Source: Mycobacterium sherrisii
GTDB lineage: Bacteria > Actinomycetota > Actinomycetes > Mycobacteriales > Mycobacteriaceae
DNA: 64,000 bases
Reading direction: 5' to 3'
Assembly: GCF_002102355.1 (NCBI RefSeq)
Contig: NZ_LQPT01000076.1
Coordinates: 1 to 64,000, forward strand
Positions 1 through 8,718 of the stretch are shown one piece after another. The position numbers and the translations under genes were made by a program. Position 1 is the first letter of the stretch, and each line of letters starts with the position of its first letter. Under the pieces are notes generated by a model, which saw nothing but the letters and a program-made list of their open reading frames with translations, was not told the origin of the DNA and did not search any database.

Positions 1-195
1 GTGCCGATAGCCATTGCGCTGGTTAGTGCGCTCCGAACTGCGTTGGCCGTATCCGGCACCACACAGCGCGTCGGCTTGGGCGCCCACCAGGGTGTGGATG
101 AAGGTGGCTAGCATCTCCCGCAGCACGTCGGGGTGGCAGGTGGTGAGTCGTTCGGCCAGCACAGCAGGCAGGTCGATATTGTGGGCAGTGGTCAT
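1..195 (-). mobile_element. IS256-family transposase, N-terminal part, runs off the left edge
   Basis: The first 65 codons of a mutator-type (IS256-family) transposase read on the minus strand from an ATG at 195. They contain the conserved stretches HPDVLREML, ADALCGAGYGQRS and ERTNQRNGYRH. This is the DNA-binding N-terminus; the DDE catalytic domain lies outside the window. The closest relatives I recall are the mycobacterial IS1245/IS1311/IS1081 elements. The reading frame is open to the edge, so nothing shows the element is inactive. Confidence 0.88.
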
Positions 196-446
196 CGCGT
201 CGATTCCTTTGCTCGAGAAACTTTGGACGGTCTCTCGAAGAATCACGCGATGACCTTCATCCACTCGGCTACGACACGCCGGTCACCAGAATCAGGTCCG
301 ACTCGTACACCACCTTGGTGGACACAACCTTGACCGGGGCTGCCGTGACAACAGCCGAGGCCGTCGGCAGCGTGGGGGATTAGCGTCGGGTGAGCGGGCG
401 TTGGTCCGCGTTAGTGACACTTCACCCGGCGAAGATAGGGAACAGC
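196..446. other. IS end and leader of the LLM gene
   Basis: The stretch gagaaactttggacggtctc at about 214-233 looks like the terminal inverted repeat expected just upstream of an IS256-family transposase, placing the outer IS boundary near 235. Beyond it a plus-strand frame runs to a TAG at 381-383 (ending AEAVGSVGD). It could be the tail of a gene interrupted by the IS, but I cannot name it. A gataggg sequence precedes the ATG at 447. Confidence 0.4.
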
Positions 447-1277
447 ATGAAGTTCGGAATCTCGACGTTCGTCAACGACGACACCATCGACACGGTCTCG
501 CTGGCCCGGGCAATCGAAGAGCGCGGCTTCGCCTCGCTGGTCATCGCCGAACACACCCACATCCCGGCGAGCAGAGAGTCCCCCTATCCCCGTGGCGGCG
601 AGCTGCCCTCCTTCTATTACCGGACCCTCGATCCGTTCGTCACGTTGGCCGCCGCCGCGGCGGTGACCTCGTCCATCGAGCTGTTCACCGGAATCGCCCT
701 GCTGATCGAGCGCGATCCGATCATCACGGCGAAGGAAGCTGCCAGCATCGATTTGATCTCCGGCGGCCGCTTCGTCTTCGGCGTCGGCGCCGGCTGGAAC
801 ATCGAAGAGTTGCGTAACCACGGCACCGACCCGAAGACACGCGGCAAGCTGCTGGACGAGCGCATCGAGGCGATCAAAGCGCTGTGGACCACCGAACCCG
901 CCGAATACCACGGCAAATTCGTCGACTTCGATCCCGCCTACAGCCGGCCCAAGCCCGTGCAAAAGCCGCACCCCCCGATCTTCATCGGCGGCGACTCCGA
1001 TGCCACGGTCAAACGGGTGATTCGCCACGACGCCGGCTGGATCTCCAACCCGCTGCCGATCGAGCATCTGGCCCGACGTGTCGAGCAGCTACGCGAAGGC
1101 AGCGGCGGTCGCGACGTGCCGCTGGCAATGTTCGGCACCCCGGCCGACGCCGAATATTGGGATCGTGCAAAAGAATTGGGTTTCCATCAATTGGCGCTGC
1201 TGTTGCCGACCAAACCGTTGGACGAATCGTTGCGCTTGCTCGATGAATACGCCGCGAAGGTGGATAAGTACCTCTGA
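447..1277 (+). CDS. F420-dependent LLM-class oxidoreductase (Rv0953c-like)
   Basis: A 276-residue luciferase-like monooxygenase of the F420-dependent class. The sequence opens MKFGISTFVND and carries the family's barrel features: AEHTHIP after the second strand, RFVFGVGAGWN (cofactor phosphate loop region) and PPIFIGGDS. These enzymes use reduced F420 to reduce or oxidise organic substrates; the substrate here is unknown. The ATG at 447 was chosen because it follows a purine-rich stretch and starts exactly at the first beta strand; a start at 390 would add residues not seen in the family. It resembles M. tuberculosis Rv0953c. It sits alone next to an IS end. Confidence 0.85.
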   Translation: MKFGISTFVNDDTIDTVSLARAIEERGFASLVIAEHTHIPASRESPYPRGGELPSFYYRTLDPFVTLAAAAAVTSSIELFTGIALLIERDPIITAKEAASIDLISGGRFVFGVGAGWNIEELRNHGTDPKTRGKLLDERIEAIKALWTTEPAEYHGKFVDFDPAYSRPKPVQKPHPPIFIGGDSDATVKRVIRHDAGWISNPLPIEHLARRVEQLREGSGGRDVPLAMFGTPADAEYWDRAKELGFHQLALLLPTKPLDESLRLLDEYAAKVDKYL

Positions 1278-1378
1278 AAAGGCCACCCGGGTTCGGGGGA
1301 CACCGCACGTCTTGTCGGCGATTACGTTAATTTTGTCGATTCCGTCTCATTAGCGAACATGCGCATTACACTCCGCGC

Positions 1379-2200
1379 ATGGGAGTGGAAGCCAGAGAGT
1401 TTCGCCCGTCGCTGCTGACCACACTGCAAACGAAATTTCTGCAGTTGATTTACCAATACTTCTATCCGTACCTGACCCGTCGGCTCCGCAAGGACGACGT
1501 GCTGTTCCTCAATTACGGGTATGAGGAAGATCCGCCGATGGCGGTGCCGCTGTCGGCCGCCGACGAGCGGGACCGCTATTTCATCCAGCTGTATCACCGC
1601 ACGGCGACCCAGGTCGACCTGGCCGGCAAGACGGTGTTGGAGGTCGGCTGCGGCCACGGCGGCGGCGCTTCCTACCTGACGCGCACCTTGCGCCCGGCGT
1701 CGTACACCGGGCTGGACCTGAACGCCACCGGCATTGCCTTCTGTCGGAAAAGACACCACGTTCTCGGCCTGGAATTCGTCCAAGGAGATGCGCAGGAACT
1801 GCCTTTCCCTGACCACTCCTTCGACGCGGTGATCAATATCGAATCGTCACATCTCTACCCCGACTTTCCCCGCTTCCTCGACGAGGTGAGTCGCGTATTA
1901 CATCCCGGCGGTCATTTCCTCTACGCCGATTTCCGGTTCTCCGACACCGTTGCTCCCTGGGAGAAGCAATTGGCTGAGGCATCGCTGACAATGTTGTCCC
2001 GGCGGAACATCAACGAAGAAGTCATGCGTGGGATGGAGAAGAACTCCCAATGGTGGGTCCGCGTCATCGATCGATTGGTGCCGGCGTTCCTGCGCAGGTG
2101 GCTGCTGGTCCGCGGCTATGTGCTGATCTGGAAAGTCTTCCAGGACATGGGATCTGGCGGCTCGACTGACTATCGCATGTATTGCTTGGCAAAGGGGTGA
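1379..2200 (+). CDS. SAM-dependent methyltransferase, glycolipid/phthiotriol type
   Basis: A 273-residue class I methyltransferase. Motif I is VLEVGCGHGGG at about residues 86-96, followed by GLDLNATGIAF (acidic loop) and GDAQELPFPDHSFDAVINIE (motifs II-III). The N-terminal helix-rich extension (LQLIYQYFYPYLTRRL) and overall length match mycobacterial enzymes that methylate phthiotriol or glycopeptidolipid sugars (Rv2952 family). The acceptor cannot be read from sequence. No Shine-Dalgarno is obvious before the ATG, so the message may be nearly leaderless. No lipid synthesis genes adjoin it directly, though a broken phospholipid module lies 1.2 kb away on the other strand. Confidence 0.8.
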   Translation: MGVEAREFRPSLLTTLQTKFLQLIYQYFYPYLTRRLRKDDVLFLNYGYEEDPPMAVPLSAADERDRYFIQLYHRTATQVDLAGKTVLEVGCGHGGGASYLTRTLRPASYTGLDLNATGIAFCRKRHHVLGLEFVQGDAQELPFPDHSFDAVINIESSHLYPDFPRFLDEVSRVLHPGGHFLYADFRFSDTVAPWEKQLAEASLTMLSRRNINEEVMRGMEKNSQWWVRVIDRLVPAFLRRWLLVRGYVLIWKVFQDMGSGGSTDYRMYCLAKG

Positions 2201-2219
2201 CCGGCGACGTACGAGGCTG

Positions 2220-3101
2220 CTACGCCGGGACGAACCGCCGTGCGGCACGGGCCAACAAGGAGGGCTGGAACTGCCAGACGTCGCTGTCCTCGGTAGCCCA
2301 CGCGTAGGTGGGCGTGTCGCCATTGAACAGTTCGCGCAGTGCCGGGTGCGCAAGCTCATCGGCGGACCATTCATACAGGCGGCCCCAACGAGGCCTGATG
2401 ATGCCGACGTCGAGCAGGTGACCCAGGCGGTGCTCCAGAGCGACGTAGGTTTCGACGTCATCGCCGAGCGGATAGCGGTCTGGAAGGATGCGCGACAGCG
2501 ACAAGAATATCCCGGTCATCCCAACCCGCGGGTCGCCGAGTGGCCGCGCCATTGGGGCCAGCCAGCCCAGAGCCAGTTGGGGCGCGGCAACCAGCGCATG
2601 GGCATAAAGTACCCGGATGAGGACCACGTTGAGGAAGAACCGTTCCACTCGCGTCTCCCGATAGGCCAGCTCTTCATTGGCCATAAACGCCGCGGCGATC
2701 GAGGCGTTATGGGCGCGGTACCAATTGCGCGCGGTCGGATACTGGATGAATTGCAGGTGGACATCGACCGCGGGTGAACTGGGCTTTCCGCCACACCCGA
2801 ACGCAAAGGCGCGCGCTTCGGCCGTGTCGCGCAGCAAAATTTCGTTAACTGCCCGCCACCAGGGGCTACCCGGACACGGGTCGTCCGGCGCGTTGAGCAG
2901 GCCCCGTCGCAGCTGCCATCCCATGAATGCCGAGGCGGCGCGGCGGTACGGCAGATAACCGCGATCCACCCCACGGGGCACCTCGTAAAGACGGCGCAGC
3001 AACGCCAGTCGCGCCGTCGGATCGTCCCGGGCCGCGGCGACCAGTGCCTGCGCGTGCTCCGCGGCCGACACCCGCGACGCGTCCGGATGGTCGTAAGGCA
3101 T
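2220..3101 (-). CDS. Conserved hypothetical protein
   Basis: A 293-residue protein I do not recognise. It is helical and charged, with many Arg and Trp, and has no signal peptide. Distinct segments are RGYLPYRRAASAFMGWQ, VNEILLRDTAEARAFAFG and WGRLYEWSADELAHP. The ATG at 3101 is chosen because GCGGAGG lies about 10 bases upstream; longer frames start in low-quality sequence. It follows the ABC-ATPase stump by 66 bases on the same strand and may be read with the phospholipid module. Function unknown. Confidence 0.6.
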   Translation of the reverse strand: MPYDHPDASRVSAAEHAQALVAAARDDPTARLALLRRLYEVPRGVDRGYLPYRRAASAFMGWQLRRGLLNAPDDPCPGSPWWRAVNEILLRDTAEARAFAFGCGGKPSSPAVDVHLQFIQYPTARNWYRAHNASIAAAFMANEELAYRETRVERFFLNVVLIRVLYAHALVAAPQLALGWLAPMARPLGDPRVGMTGIFLSLSRILPDRYPLGDDVETYVALEHRLGHLLDVGIIRPRWGRLYEWSADELAHPALRELFNGDTPTYAWATEDSDVWQFQPSLLARAARRFVPA

Positions 3102-3167
3102 GGTGGGTACGCCTCCGCGGGTGCAGCCGTTTCGACCATCCTCACGCCCGGGCCGGGCAAATCGCAA

Positions 3168-3404
3168 TCAGCCGGTCGCATCGCTAGCGTGCAGGCCGCG
3201 TTTTCCACCAGCGAGCGTGGACTTTCCCGCGCCCGACGGCCCGATGATCGCCGTCAGCGTTCCGGGCCGCGCGGTCAACGAGACATGTTCCAGCGCAACG
3301 GCATCGCGCGCACGGGTTAGCGTGACGTCGTGGACTTCGAGTCCCGCGGCGGTGGCGGTCGCGGGGATACGCATCGCGGTTGTCGGCGCAGTGGAAAAGG
3401 TCAT
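3168..3404 (-). pseudogene. ABC transporter ATPase, N-terminal stump
   Basis: This 78-codon frame begins like an ABC ATPase of the type fused to FHA domains (Rv1747-like): LEVHDVTLTRARDAVALEHVSLTARPG (cited in two parts: strand 1 LEVHDVTL and HVSLTARPG), then the Walker A motif IIGPSGAGKST. Right after that Thr-Leu-Ala the homology stops and the frame ends in GGKRGLHASDATG. The Q-loop, signature, Walker B and H-loop are all missing, so it cannot be a working ATPase. Its ATG lies 5 bases after the stop of the upstream cdsA-like gene, so the parent gene was part of that operon. A deletion joining Walker A to unrelated DNA is the simplest explanation. Confidence 0.75.
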
Positions 3405-3409
3405 TTGAG

Positions 3410-4319
3410 TCATCCGAGTAGGTAGGCGAGCGGGAGAGCGAGCAACAAGGAGTCGATCCGATCCAGCAGGCCTCCAAAACCGGGTAGCCAGCAACCGGCA
3501 TCCTTGACCTGCGCCTGCCGCTTCACCATGGACTCCAGCAGGTCCCCGAAGACACCGCCGACGGAGATGGCGACCAGCAGTCCGATCGACATGGTGCCCA
3601 GCAGGGTGAGTACGACGAACGCCCCGATGATGGCCCCGACCATGCCGCCGACCGTCTTGCTCGGGCTCAGCGGCGAGAGCGGCCGGCGAGCCCACGCCAT
3701 GCGGCGCAACCCTTTTCCGCCGCACCAGGCGGCGACGTCGGCGGCCGCGACGGCAAAGCACAGCAGATAGCTGTTCGGCCACAACATGACCAAGTGGGAC
3801 ATCGACCAGCAGATCCACACGGATCCAAATCCCGTGAACGCGCCGCGTTTGGCGCCGTGCGCGACGTCGCCGCTCAGCACGGACGGCACCGCGCACAAAA
3901 GCACCACGGCGGGGGCCAGCTGCAGCAGGGAGGGCCGCAACCAGGCCGCGGCAGGGTACAAGGCGGCCAGTGCGCCCAGTAAGTAGGCATCCCGACGCCC
4001 CAGCCCGACCAGTCGCGCGTATTCGGCGGCCGCGACGACGAGCCAGCGCCGCCGCCAGCACGGCGGTGGTGGCGGGGCCGATCCAGACCGGGATGCCGAC
4101 CGTAGGGGCGATGAGTGCCCAGGTGCGCGACTTCTCGATCAGTTCCCGCTTGCGCGAAGCCAGGACGATGAGGCCGGCGAGGGCCAGGATTGCGACCGTG
4201 ACCCACATGAGAAACACGGCCCGCGAGTACAGGTGGATGTGCAGCCGACCGAGGTCGACGTCGTGCGGCATCCGCCGATCGCGATGTAAAAAGGCCAGGT
4301 AGCCATCGACGATCGTCAT
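3410..4319 (-). pseudogene. cdsA: Phosphatidate cytidylyltransferase, frameshifted
   Basis: This gene should encode a CDP-diacylglycerol synthase, which makes CDP-DAG from phosphatidate and CTP in the membrane. The N-terminal part (MTIVDGYLAFLHRD through GPATTAVLAAALA) and the C-terminal part (EYARLVGLGRRDAYLLGA through LAYLLG) are in different frames. They join at GCTGGCTC, plus-strand 4040-4047, where removing one base restores a continuous protein of about 302 residues. The family signature SMVKRQAQVKDAG with the downstream GGLLDRIDS is intact in the second half. Multiple hydrophobic segments fit a polytopic membrane enzyme. It follows the PlsC-like gene by 15 bases. One inserted base could be real decay or a sequencing error; the truncated ABC gene next door favours decay. 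Confidence 0.8.
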
Positions 4320-4334
4320 GCCCGTCGACCCGAT

Positions 4335-4970
4335 TCAGGACGCCAGCGCATACCGGTGAGCAGGGTCGATGCCGAGGTCGTCGCGCAAGGCCAGCACATG
4401 CGCCCGCAGCTGCGGGGCCGAGATGGCGTGCGGGTCGAGCGGCGCGCCGATATGCACGCGCATGGGGCCGGGGGAATAGCGCCCGTCCTTGGGCAGCACG
4501 GCCGCGGTGCCGGAGATCGCGACGGGAAGGATCGGCACGCCGCAATCGCGTGCCAGTCGTAGCGCACCCGATCGGAACTCGCCGATGCGCCCGTCCGTCG
4601 ACCGGATGCCCTCGGGGTAGATCACGACGGAGCGGCCGGCCTGCAGGGCGGGCCGGGCCGCGGCGAGCAATGCGGCGTAGTTGCCGTTGCCGTTCCGCCG
4701 GATCGGGAGGATCCCGGCAACCGACGTCGCGATGAACCGCCGCACGCGTACGTCGAACCAGTAGTCGGCTGCTGCCCCGAACACCGGCCTGGACGCCGGC
4801 GGCAGCGCGGCCAGCAGCACCGCGGTGTCGGCATGCGAGCTGTGGTTGGCCACGACCACGCAACCGCCCGGGGTCTGCGACGGTCGATCCACGATCAATC
4901 CGCCCGCGGCGGCGCACACGATCCGCCAGAGCCAGTGCCGAAGCAGGCTCGGCAACCCGTTCGCGGTCAT
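4335..4970 (-). CDS. 1-acylglycerol-3-phosphate acyltransferase (PlsC-like)
   Basis: A 211-residue PlsC-family acyltransferase, expected to transfer an acyl chain to a lysophospholipid at the membrane. The catalytic NHSSHAD (H-x4-D) motif is at about residues 42-48, and the substrate-binding block is VVIYPEGIRSTDGRIGEFRSG. The N-terminus holds one hydrophobic segment. Its ATG overlaps the stop of the CDP-alcohol phosphotransferase gene (ATGA), so the two are translationally coupled, and cdsA follows within 15 bases. Together they form a compact phospholipid-building operon. Confidence 0.88.
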   Translation of the reverse strand: MTANGLPSLLRHWLWRIVCAAAGGLIVDRPSQTPGGCVVVANHSSHADTAVLLAALPPASRPVFGAAADYWFDVRVRRFIATSVAGILPIRRNGNGNYAALLAAARPALQAGRSVVIYPEGIRSTDGRIGEFRSGALRLARDCGVPILPVAISGTAAVLPKDGRYSPGPMRVHIGAPLDPHAISAPQLRAHVLALRDDLGIDPAHRYALAS

Positions 4971-5692
4971 GCCGCTGCCACCGAGAGGGGGCGGGTAGCG
5001 ACGTTGAGCGGCTGCGTGACGATGTCGAGCGGTCGCGTCACCGCCTCGAGTTGCTCCCTCAGCGCGACCCGCTGGGGCTGCTCGGCGCATTCCGTCAACT
5101 CGCGGTGCGCCGCCCGCAGCCGCAACACGGTAGTGAGTATCGACCCGTTCACCAGTTGCACCAGCAGCACGGGCATGATCACCGGACACGCCGTGGCCAG
5201 CACCACGAATAGGCAGCGTTCGGTCTTGCCGAGGGGGCCGCCGTTGCGGCGCGTGGCGCCGGCCGCGGCCGCGGCAAGCGACGCGAAGGTCGGCAGTGTC
5301 GCGGCGAGCGCCGCGATGAGTACCTGGAGCACCGGCCAGGACAGCCAGTGCAGCCCGGCGCCGGAATGTCGTGCCGCCCAGACCGCCAACCCGGCAAAAG
5401 CAAGCAGATCCGCGGTACGGTCACCGATTTCGTTGACGACGAAACCCCAGGGCCGGGTCACTCCCCGAGCGCGGGCCACCGCGCCGTCGAGGTTGGCGCC
5501 GGCCAGCCGCAGCACCATGCACACCGCGGCCAGTGGCCAGCATCCGAACGCGACGGCGACGCCCGCCGCGGCCGCGGCAAGCACCCCGACGACGGTGAAC
5601 ACGTCCGGGGAGACCCGCCGGGTCACCGCGCCCTCGACGATCGGCGTCAACCGCGCGCTGAACCACGGCTTGAGCCCGTAGAGGCCCGTCAA
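4967..5692 (-). CDS. CDP-alcohol phosphatidyltransferase-like membrane protein with altered active site
   Basis: A 241-residue polytopic protein of the CDP-alcohol phosphotransferase family, whose members swap CMP on CDP-diacylglycerol for an alcohol. The core reads GANLDGAVARARGVTRPWGF, then VVNEIGDRTAD. Against the consensus D-x2-D-G-x2-A-R-x8-G-x3-D-x3-D, the first Asp is Ala and the third is Asn, while DG, AR and the last Asp are kept. These Asp residues normally bind metal and the nucleophile, so chemistry may be changed or lost. The C-terminus is soluble and charged. A TTG start at 5692 with GGGGAG six bases upstream is the best start. It is the first gene of the operon with plsC and cdsA. 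Confidence 0.75.
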   Translation of the reverse strand: MTGLYGLKPWFSARLTPIVEGAVTRRVSPDVFTVVGVLAAAAAGVAVAFGCWPLAAVCMVLRLAGANLDGAVARARGVTRPWGFVVNEIGDRTADLLAFAGLAVWAARHSGAGLHWLSWPVLQVLIAALAATLPTFASLAAAAAGATRRNGGPLGKTERCLFVVLATACPVIMPVLLVQLVNGSILTTVLRLRAAHRELTECAEQPQRVALREQLEAVTRPLDIVTQPLNVATRPLSVAAA

Positions 5693-5891
5693 GCGTGCTC
5701 CCCGGCGGGTCTTCGGCGGGGACGAGATCGGGGTGGCGGCGTCGGTACTGATGGCCGGCTCCTTTCGCGCGTGGCGGCGTGCGATTGCGATTGCGCCCAG
5801 TACATCGAGCCGCAGCGACTACCGATCCCAAGAACCGCCGGCGAATGTATTTGCTCCACAGGACAGCGATGCCGCCGCGTAGGACGATGGG

Positions 5892-6233
5892 GTGATGCGG
5901 GGAATCCTTGTACTTCTTGCGAACCTTGCTGTCGTGATCGGTGTGGCCGTACCGGCACACGCGGACCCGGGGCCGGATTCGAAGTTTCTGGCCGCGCTGA
6001 AAGCAGCCGGAATCTCGTATCCGACCCCGAACGCCGCGATCAGCGTCGGCAAGAGGGAATGCACACTGATGGACCAGGGCATGTCCGAAAGTGACGTCAT
6101 CAAGACCGTGTCGGAGAGCAACCCGGCGTTCAAGGGGGACGCGGCCGCCCAGTTCACCGCGATCGCGGAGGACGCCTACTGCCCACAACACGAAGGGGAG
6201 CCGGGCCCCCCGTCGGCGCCTGGGGCCGGTTAA
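5892..6233 (+). CDS. Secreted DUF732 protein
   Basis: A small exported protein of about 112 residues. It has an N-terminal signal peptide (MRGILVLLANLAVVIGVAVPAHA) cleaved after AHA, then a DUF732 domain with the usual FLAALKAAGISYP, the paired Cys (ECTLMDQG and AYCPQ) and a Pro-rich tail. DUF732 proteins are common in mycobacteria and of unknown function; the two Cys likely form a disulfide. GTG at 5892 or ATG at 5895 can serve; the ATG starts the signal peptide cleanly. It is convergent with the P450 gene, 11 bases away. Confidence 0.85.
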   Translation: MMRGILVLLANLAVVIGVAVPAHADPGPDSKFLAALKAAGISYPTPNAAISVGKRECTLMDQGMSESDVIKTVSESNPAFKGDAAAQFTAIAEDAYCPQHEGEPGPPSAPGAG

Positions 6234-6244
6234 CCTGGTCCGCT

Positions 6245-7540
6245 CTATCGCGTCTGGCTGGCCCGCAGTTCGGCGGGCAGCCGCTTGAACCCGCGCAAGG
6301 TGACCAGGCCGAGCCGCTCCGGCCGCTCGCGCAGCGCCAGGTCGGGGAACCGCTCGAACAGCGTGCGCAGGGCGATGGCGCCTTCGATTCGGGCCAGCGC
6401 TGCGCCGAGGCAGCCGTGCATGCCGGAACCGAACGCCAAGTGATCGCGCGCGTTGGCTCTGGTGATGTCGAACCGGGCGGGATCGGTGAAGACGCGTGGG
6501 TCGCGGTTGGCGCCGCAGATCAACAACACCAACATGGATCCGGCGGGGATCTGTGTGGCCGCGATCTCGACGTCCCGGTGCGCGGTGCGCACCAGCATTT
6601 GCACGGGACTTTCGTATCGCAGGATCTCCTCGACGGCGGCCGGCCACAACCCCGGATCGTTGCGCAGCAATTCCAATTGGTCGGGATGGTCCAACAGCAA
6701 AACAATGCCGTTGCCGATCAAATTCACCGTCGTCTCAAACCCGGCGCCGACCAAAAGTGCTGCGTTGGCTGCGAATTCGCGATGGGTTAGCTCACCGCCG
6801 ACGGCCACGCGGCCAAACGGGTCGTCACCTGCATCGCCGTTGCGTGCGTGTTCGATGAATTCGGCCGCATAGCGGTCGACCTCGCGCAGGCACTCCACGG
6901 CATGACGAAACGTCTTCCAGCCTGTCCCGAAATCCAGCAGCGGCGCCAGACTGTACCCCCAGTCCCGCACCTGCGGACGCGCATCGGTTGGCAACCCGAG
7001 GATCTCGGCGATGACTGCGACAGGTAGTTCCGTCGCGAAGTCCGCAACCAGATCGGGCCGCGGGCTGGCTGCCAAACGGTCGAGTAATTCGGCCGTGATC
7101 TCCGAGACGCGGGCGCCGAGTCTGTCGATGGCGCGCGGGGTGAAACTTTGCGCGAACAACCGCCGATACCGGGTGTGATCGGGAGGATCGCTCATCACCA
7201 TGGCGGGGTGCTCCACCGGATTCGGCAGGCCCGGATCGGTGCGGCCGATCAACGCCGGAATTGGCTGGGGGAACGGCGCATTCACCAGATTGGTGACCCC
7301 GAACGCGTCATCGCGTAACACGGCGCGGCAGACCTGATGATCGGCGGTCACCCACACAAACGGCCGCCGCACCAACCGGCCCTGGGCTCGGATGTCTTCG
7401 ACCACGCGATACATCTCGTGGTCGGAGGCGCGCCCCAGCAGGAAACGGGCCAGGGGCTGCCCGCGGCGGGCCTGCACGGCCAAGAACGCCCGCGGCGCGC
7501 CGTACCTCAGCATCCACCGAGTCCAGATGCTCGTCCGCAC
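6245..7540 (-). CDS. Cytochrome P450 (CYP140-like)
   Basis: A 431-residue P450 mono-oxygenase. The I-helix is GAGFETTVN (residues 265-273), the K-helix ExxR is EEILR (304-308), and the haem loop is FGSGMHGCLG with the ligand Cys at 377. The I-helix Glu-Thr-Thr and following LIGNGI resemble mycobacterial CYP140. The substrate is unknown. The GTG start at 7540 has AAGGGGATC just upstream. It needs ferredoxin and reductase partners that are not encoded nearby. Confidence 0.9.
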   Translation of the reverse strand: MRTSIWTRWMLRYGAPRAFLAVQARRGQPLARFLLGRASDHEMYRVVEDIRAQGRLVRRPFVWVTADHQVCRAVLRDDAFGVTNLVNAPFPQPIPALIGRTDPGLPNPVEHPAMVMSDPPDHTRYRRLFAQSFTPRAIDRLGARVSEITAELLDRLAASPRPDLVADFATELPVAVIAEILGLPTDARPQVRDWGYSLAPLLDFGTGWKTFRHAVECLREVDRYAAEFIEHARNGDAGDDPFGRVAVGGELTHREFAANAALLVGAGFETTVNLIGNGIVLLLDHPDQLELLRNDPGLWPAAVEEILRYESPVQMLVRTAHRDVEIAATQIPAGSMLVLLICGANRDPRVFTDPARFDITRANARDHLAFGSGMHGCLGAALARIEGAIALRTLFERFPDLALRERPERLGLVTLRGFKRLPAELRASQTR

Positions 7541-7805
7541 AGCGATCCCCTTCGCACCCGCCGGTGAGTCGTCTGCCGGAACATATCACTGGGCGGGGTT
7601 GTGCGTGCGGCGCACTGTTGCGGTCCCTTGCCGGATCTGTTCTAGCCCAGGCCTTTTGGTGCTGATGGGGTCGGTGATGCTGACAGGGCTGGGGCGGTGT
7701 GGGCGCGGACGTCGCCGATGACCAGCAGCGCTTTGCTGTCAACTCGTCCCATGGCGCGTCACCGTGCAGCGACCGGGTACCCTGCAACGCCATGGCGGGG
7801 ACACG

Positions 7806-8699
7806 ATGAGCGCGGGCCTATTTGGACTGCTCGACGACGTCGCGGTCCTGGCCAAAATGGCCGCCGCCAGCGGTCGCGCGACCGCCAAGGCGGCCGGTGT
7901 GGTCATCGACGACACCGCCGTCACGCCGCAATACGTTCATGGCATCGCCGCCGAGCGCGAACTGCCGATTATCCGGCGCATCGCGCTGGGATCCTTTCGC
8001 AACAAGCTCGTGGTGATTCTGCCCGCCGCAATGCTGCTCAGTCAGTTCGCGCCGCGGCTGGTCACCCCGGTTCTGATGGTCGGTGCGGTCTACCTGTGCT
8101 ACGAGGGCGCGGAAAAGGTGTGGGGCAGTTTCCGCGGCCGGGCCCCGCACGCGGTGTCCGCCGCCGAGGACGAGGTGGTGGCCGGGGCTATCCGGACCGA
8201 CCTGGTGCTGTCGGCCGAAATCATGGTGATCGCCCTCAACGAGGTGGCCGACCAGACTTTCTTGCCCCGGCTGGTCATATTGGTCGTCGTCGCCGTGGTC
8301 CTCACCATCGCCGTGTACGGCGTGGTGGCCGTCATCGTCAAGATGGACGACATCGGTTTGCGTCTCACGTCCACTGCCTCCCGAATCGGCCGGGGCGTCG
8401 GCCGGGGGCTGGTCGCGGCCATGCCCGGGCTGCTGTCCGCGCTCTCGTCGATCGGGATGGTGGCGATGCTGTGGGTCGGTGGCCACATCTTGCTCGACGG
8501 CAGCACTCGGCTCGGCTGGCACACCGTGCCCGGCGCGGTGCACCATGCCGAATCCCGCCTCAGCCACGCCGTCGACATCGTCGGTGGCCTGTTGGGTTGG
8601 CTCGTCAACGCCGCGGCGTCCACCCTGATCGGGTTGCTCGTCGGATTCACCGGGTTCGGTCTCGTCCAGCTGTTGTCACTGATCCGCGGGGGCCGTTAG
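7806..8699 (+). CDS. DUF808 (YedI-like) membrane protein
   Basis: A 297-residue protein matching DUF808. The N-terminus has MSAGLFGLLDDVAVLAKMAA and GVVIDDTAVTPQYV, and NKLVVILPAAMLLSQF begins the first of about six hydrophobic segments. The family is widespread in bacteria with no established function. The ATG at 7806 starts at the conserved MSAGL. It stands alone between the P450 and the MmpL operon. Confidence 0.88.
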   Translation: MSAGLFGLLDDVAVLAKMAAASGRATAKAAGVVIDDTAVTPQYVHGIAAERELPIIRRIALGSFRNKLVVILPAAMLLSQFAPRLVTPVLMVGAVYLCYEGAEKVWGSFRGRAPHAVSAAEDEVVAGAIRTDLVLSAEIMVIALNEVADQTFLPRLVILVVVAVVLTIAVYGVVAVIVKMDDIGLRLTSTASRIGRGVGRGLVAAMPGLLSALSSIGMVAMLWVGGHILLDGSTRLGWHTVPGAVHHAESRLSHAVDIVGGLLGWLVNAAASTLIGLLVGFTGFGLVQLLSLIRGGR

Positions 8700-8718
8700 G
8701 GACGGTTTTACGCGCCCA

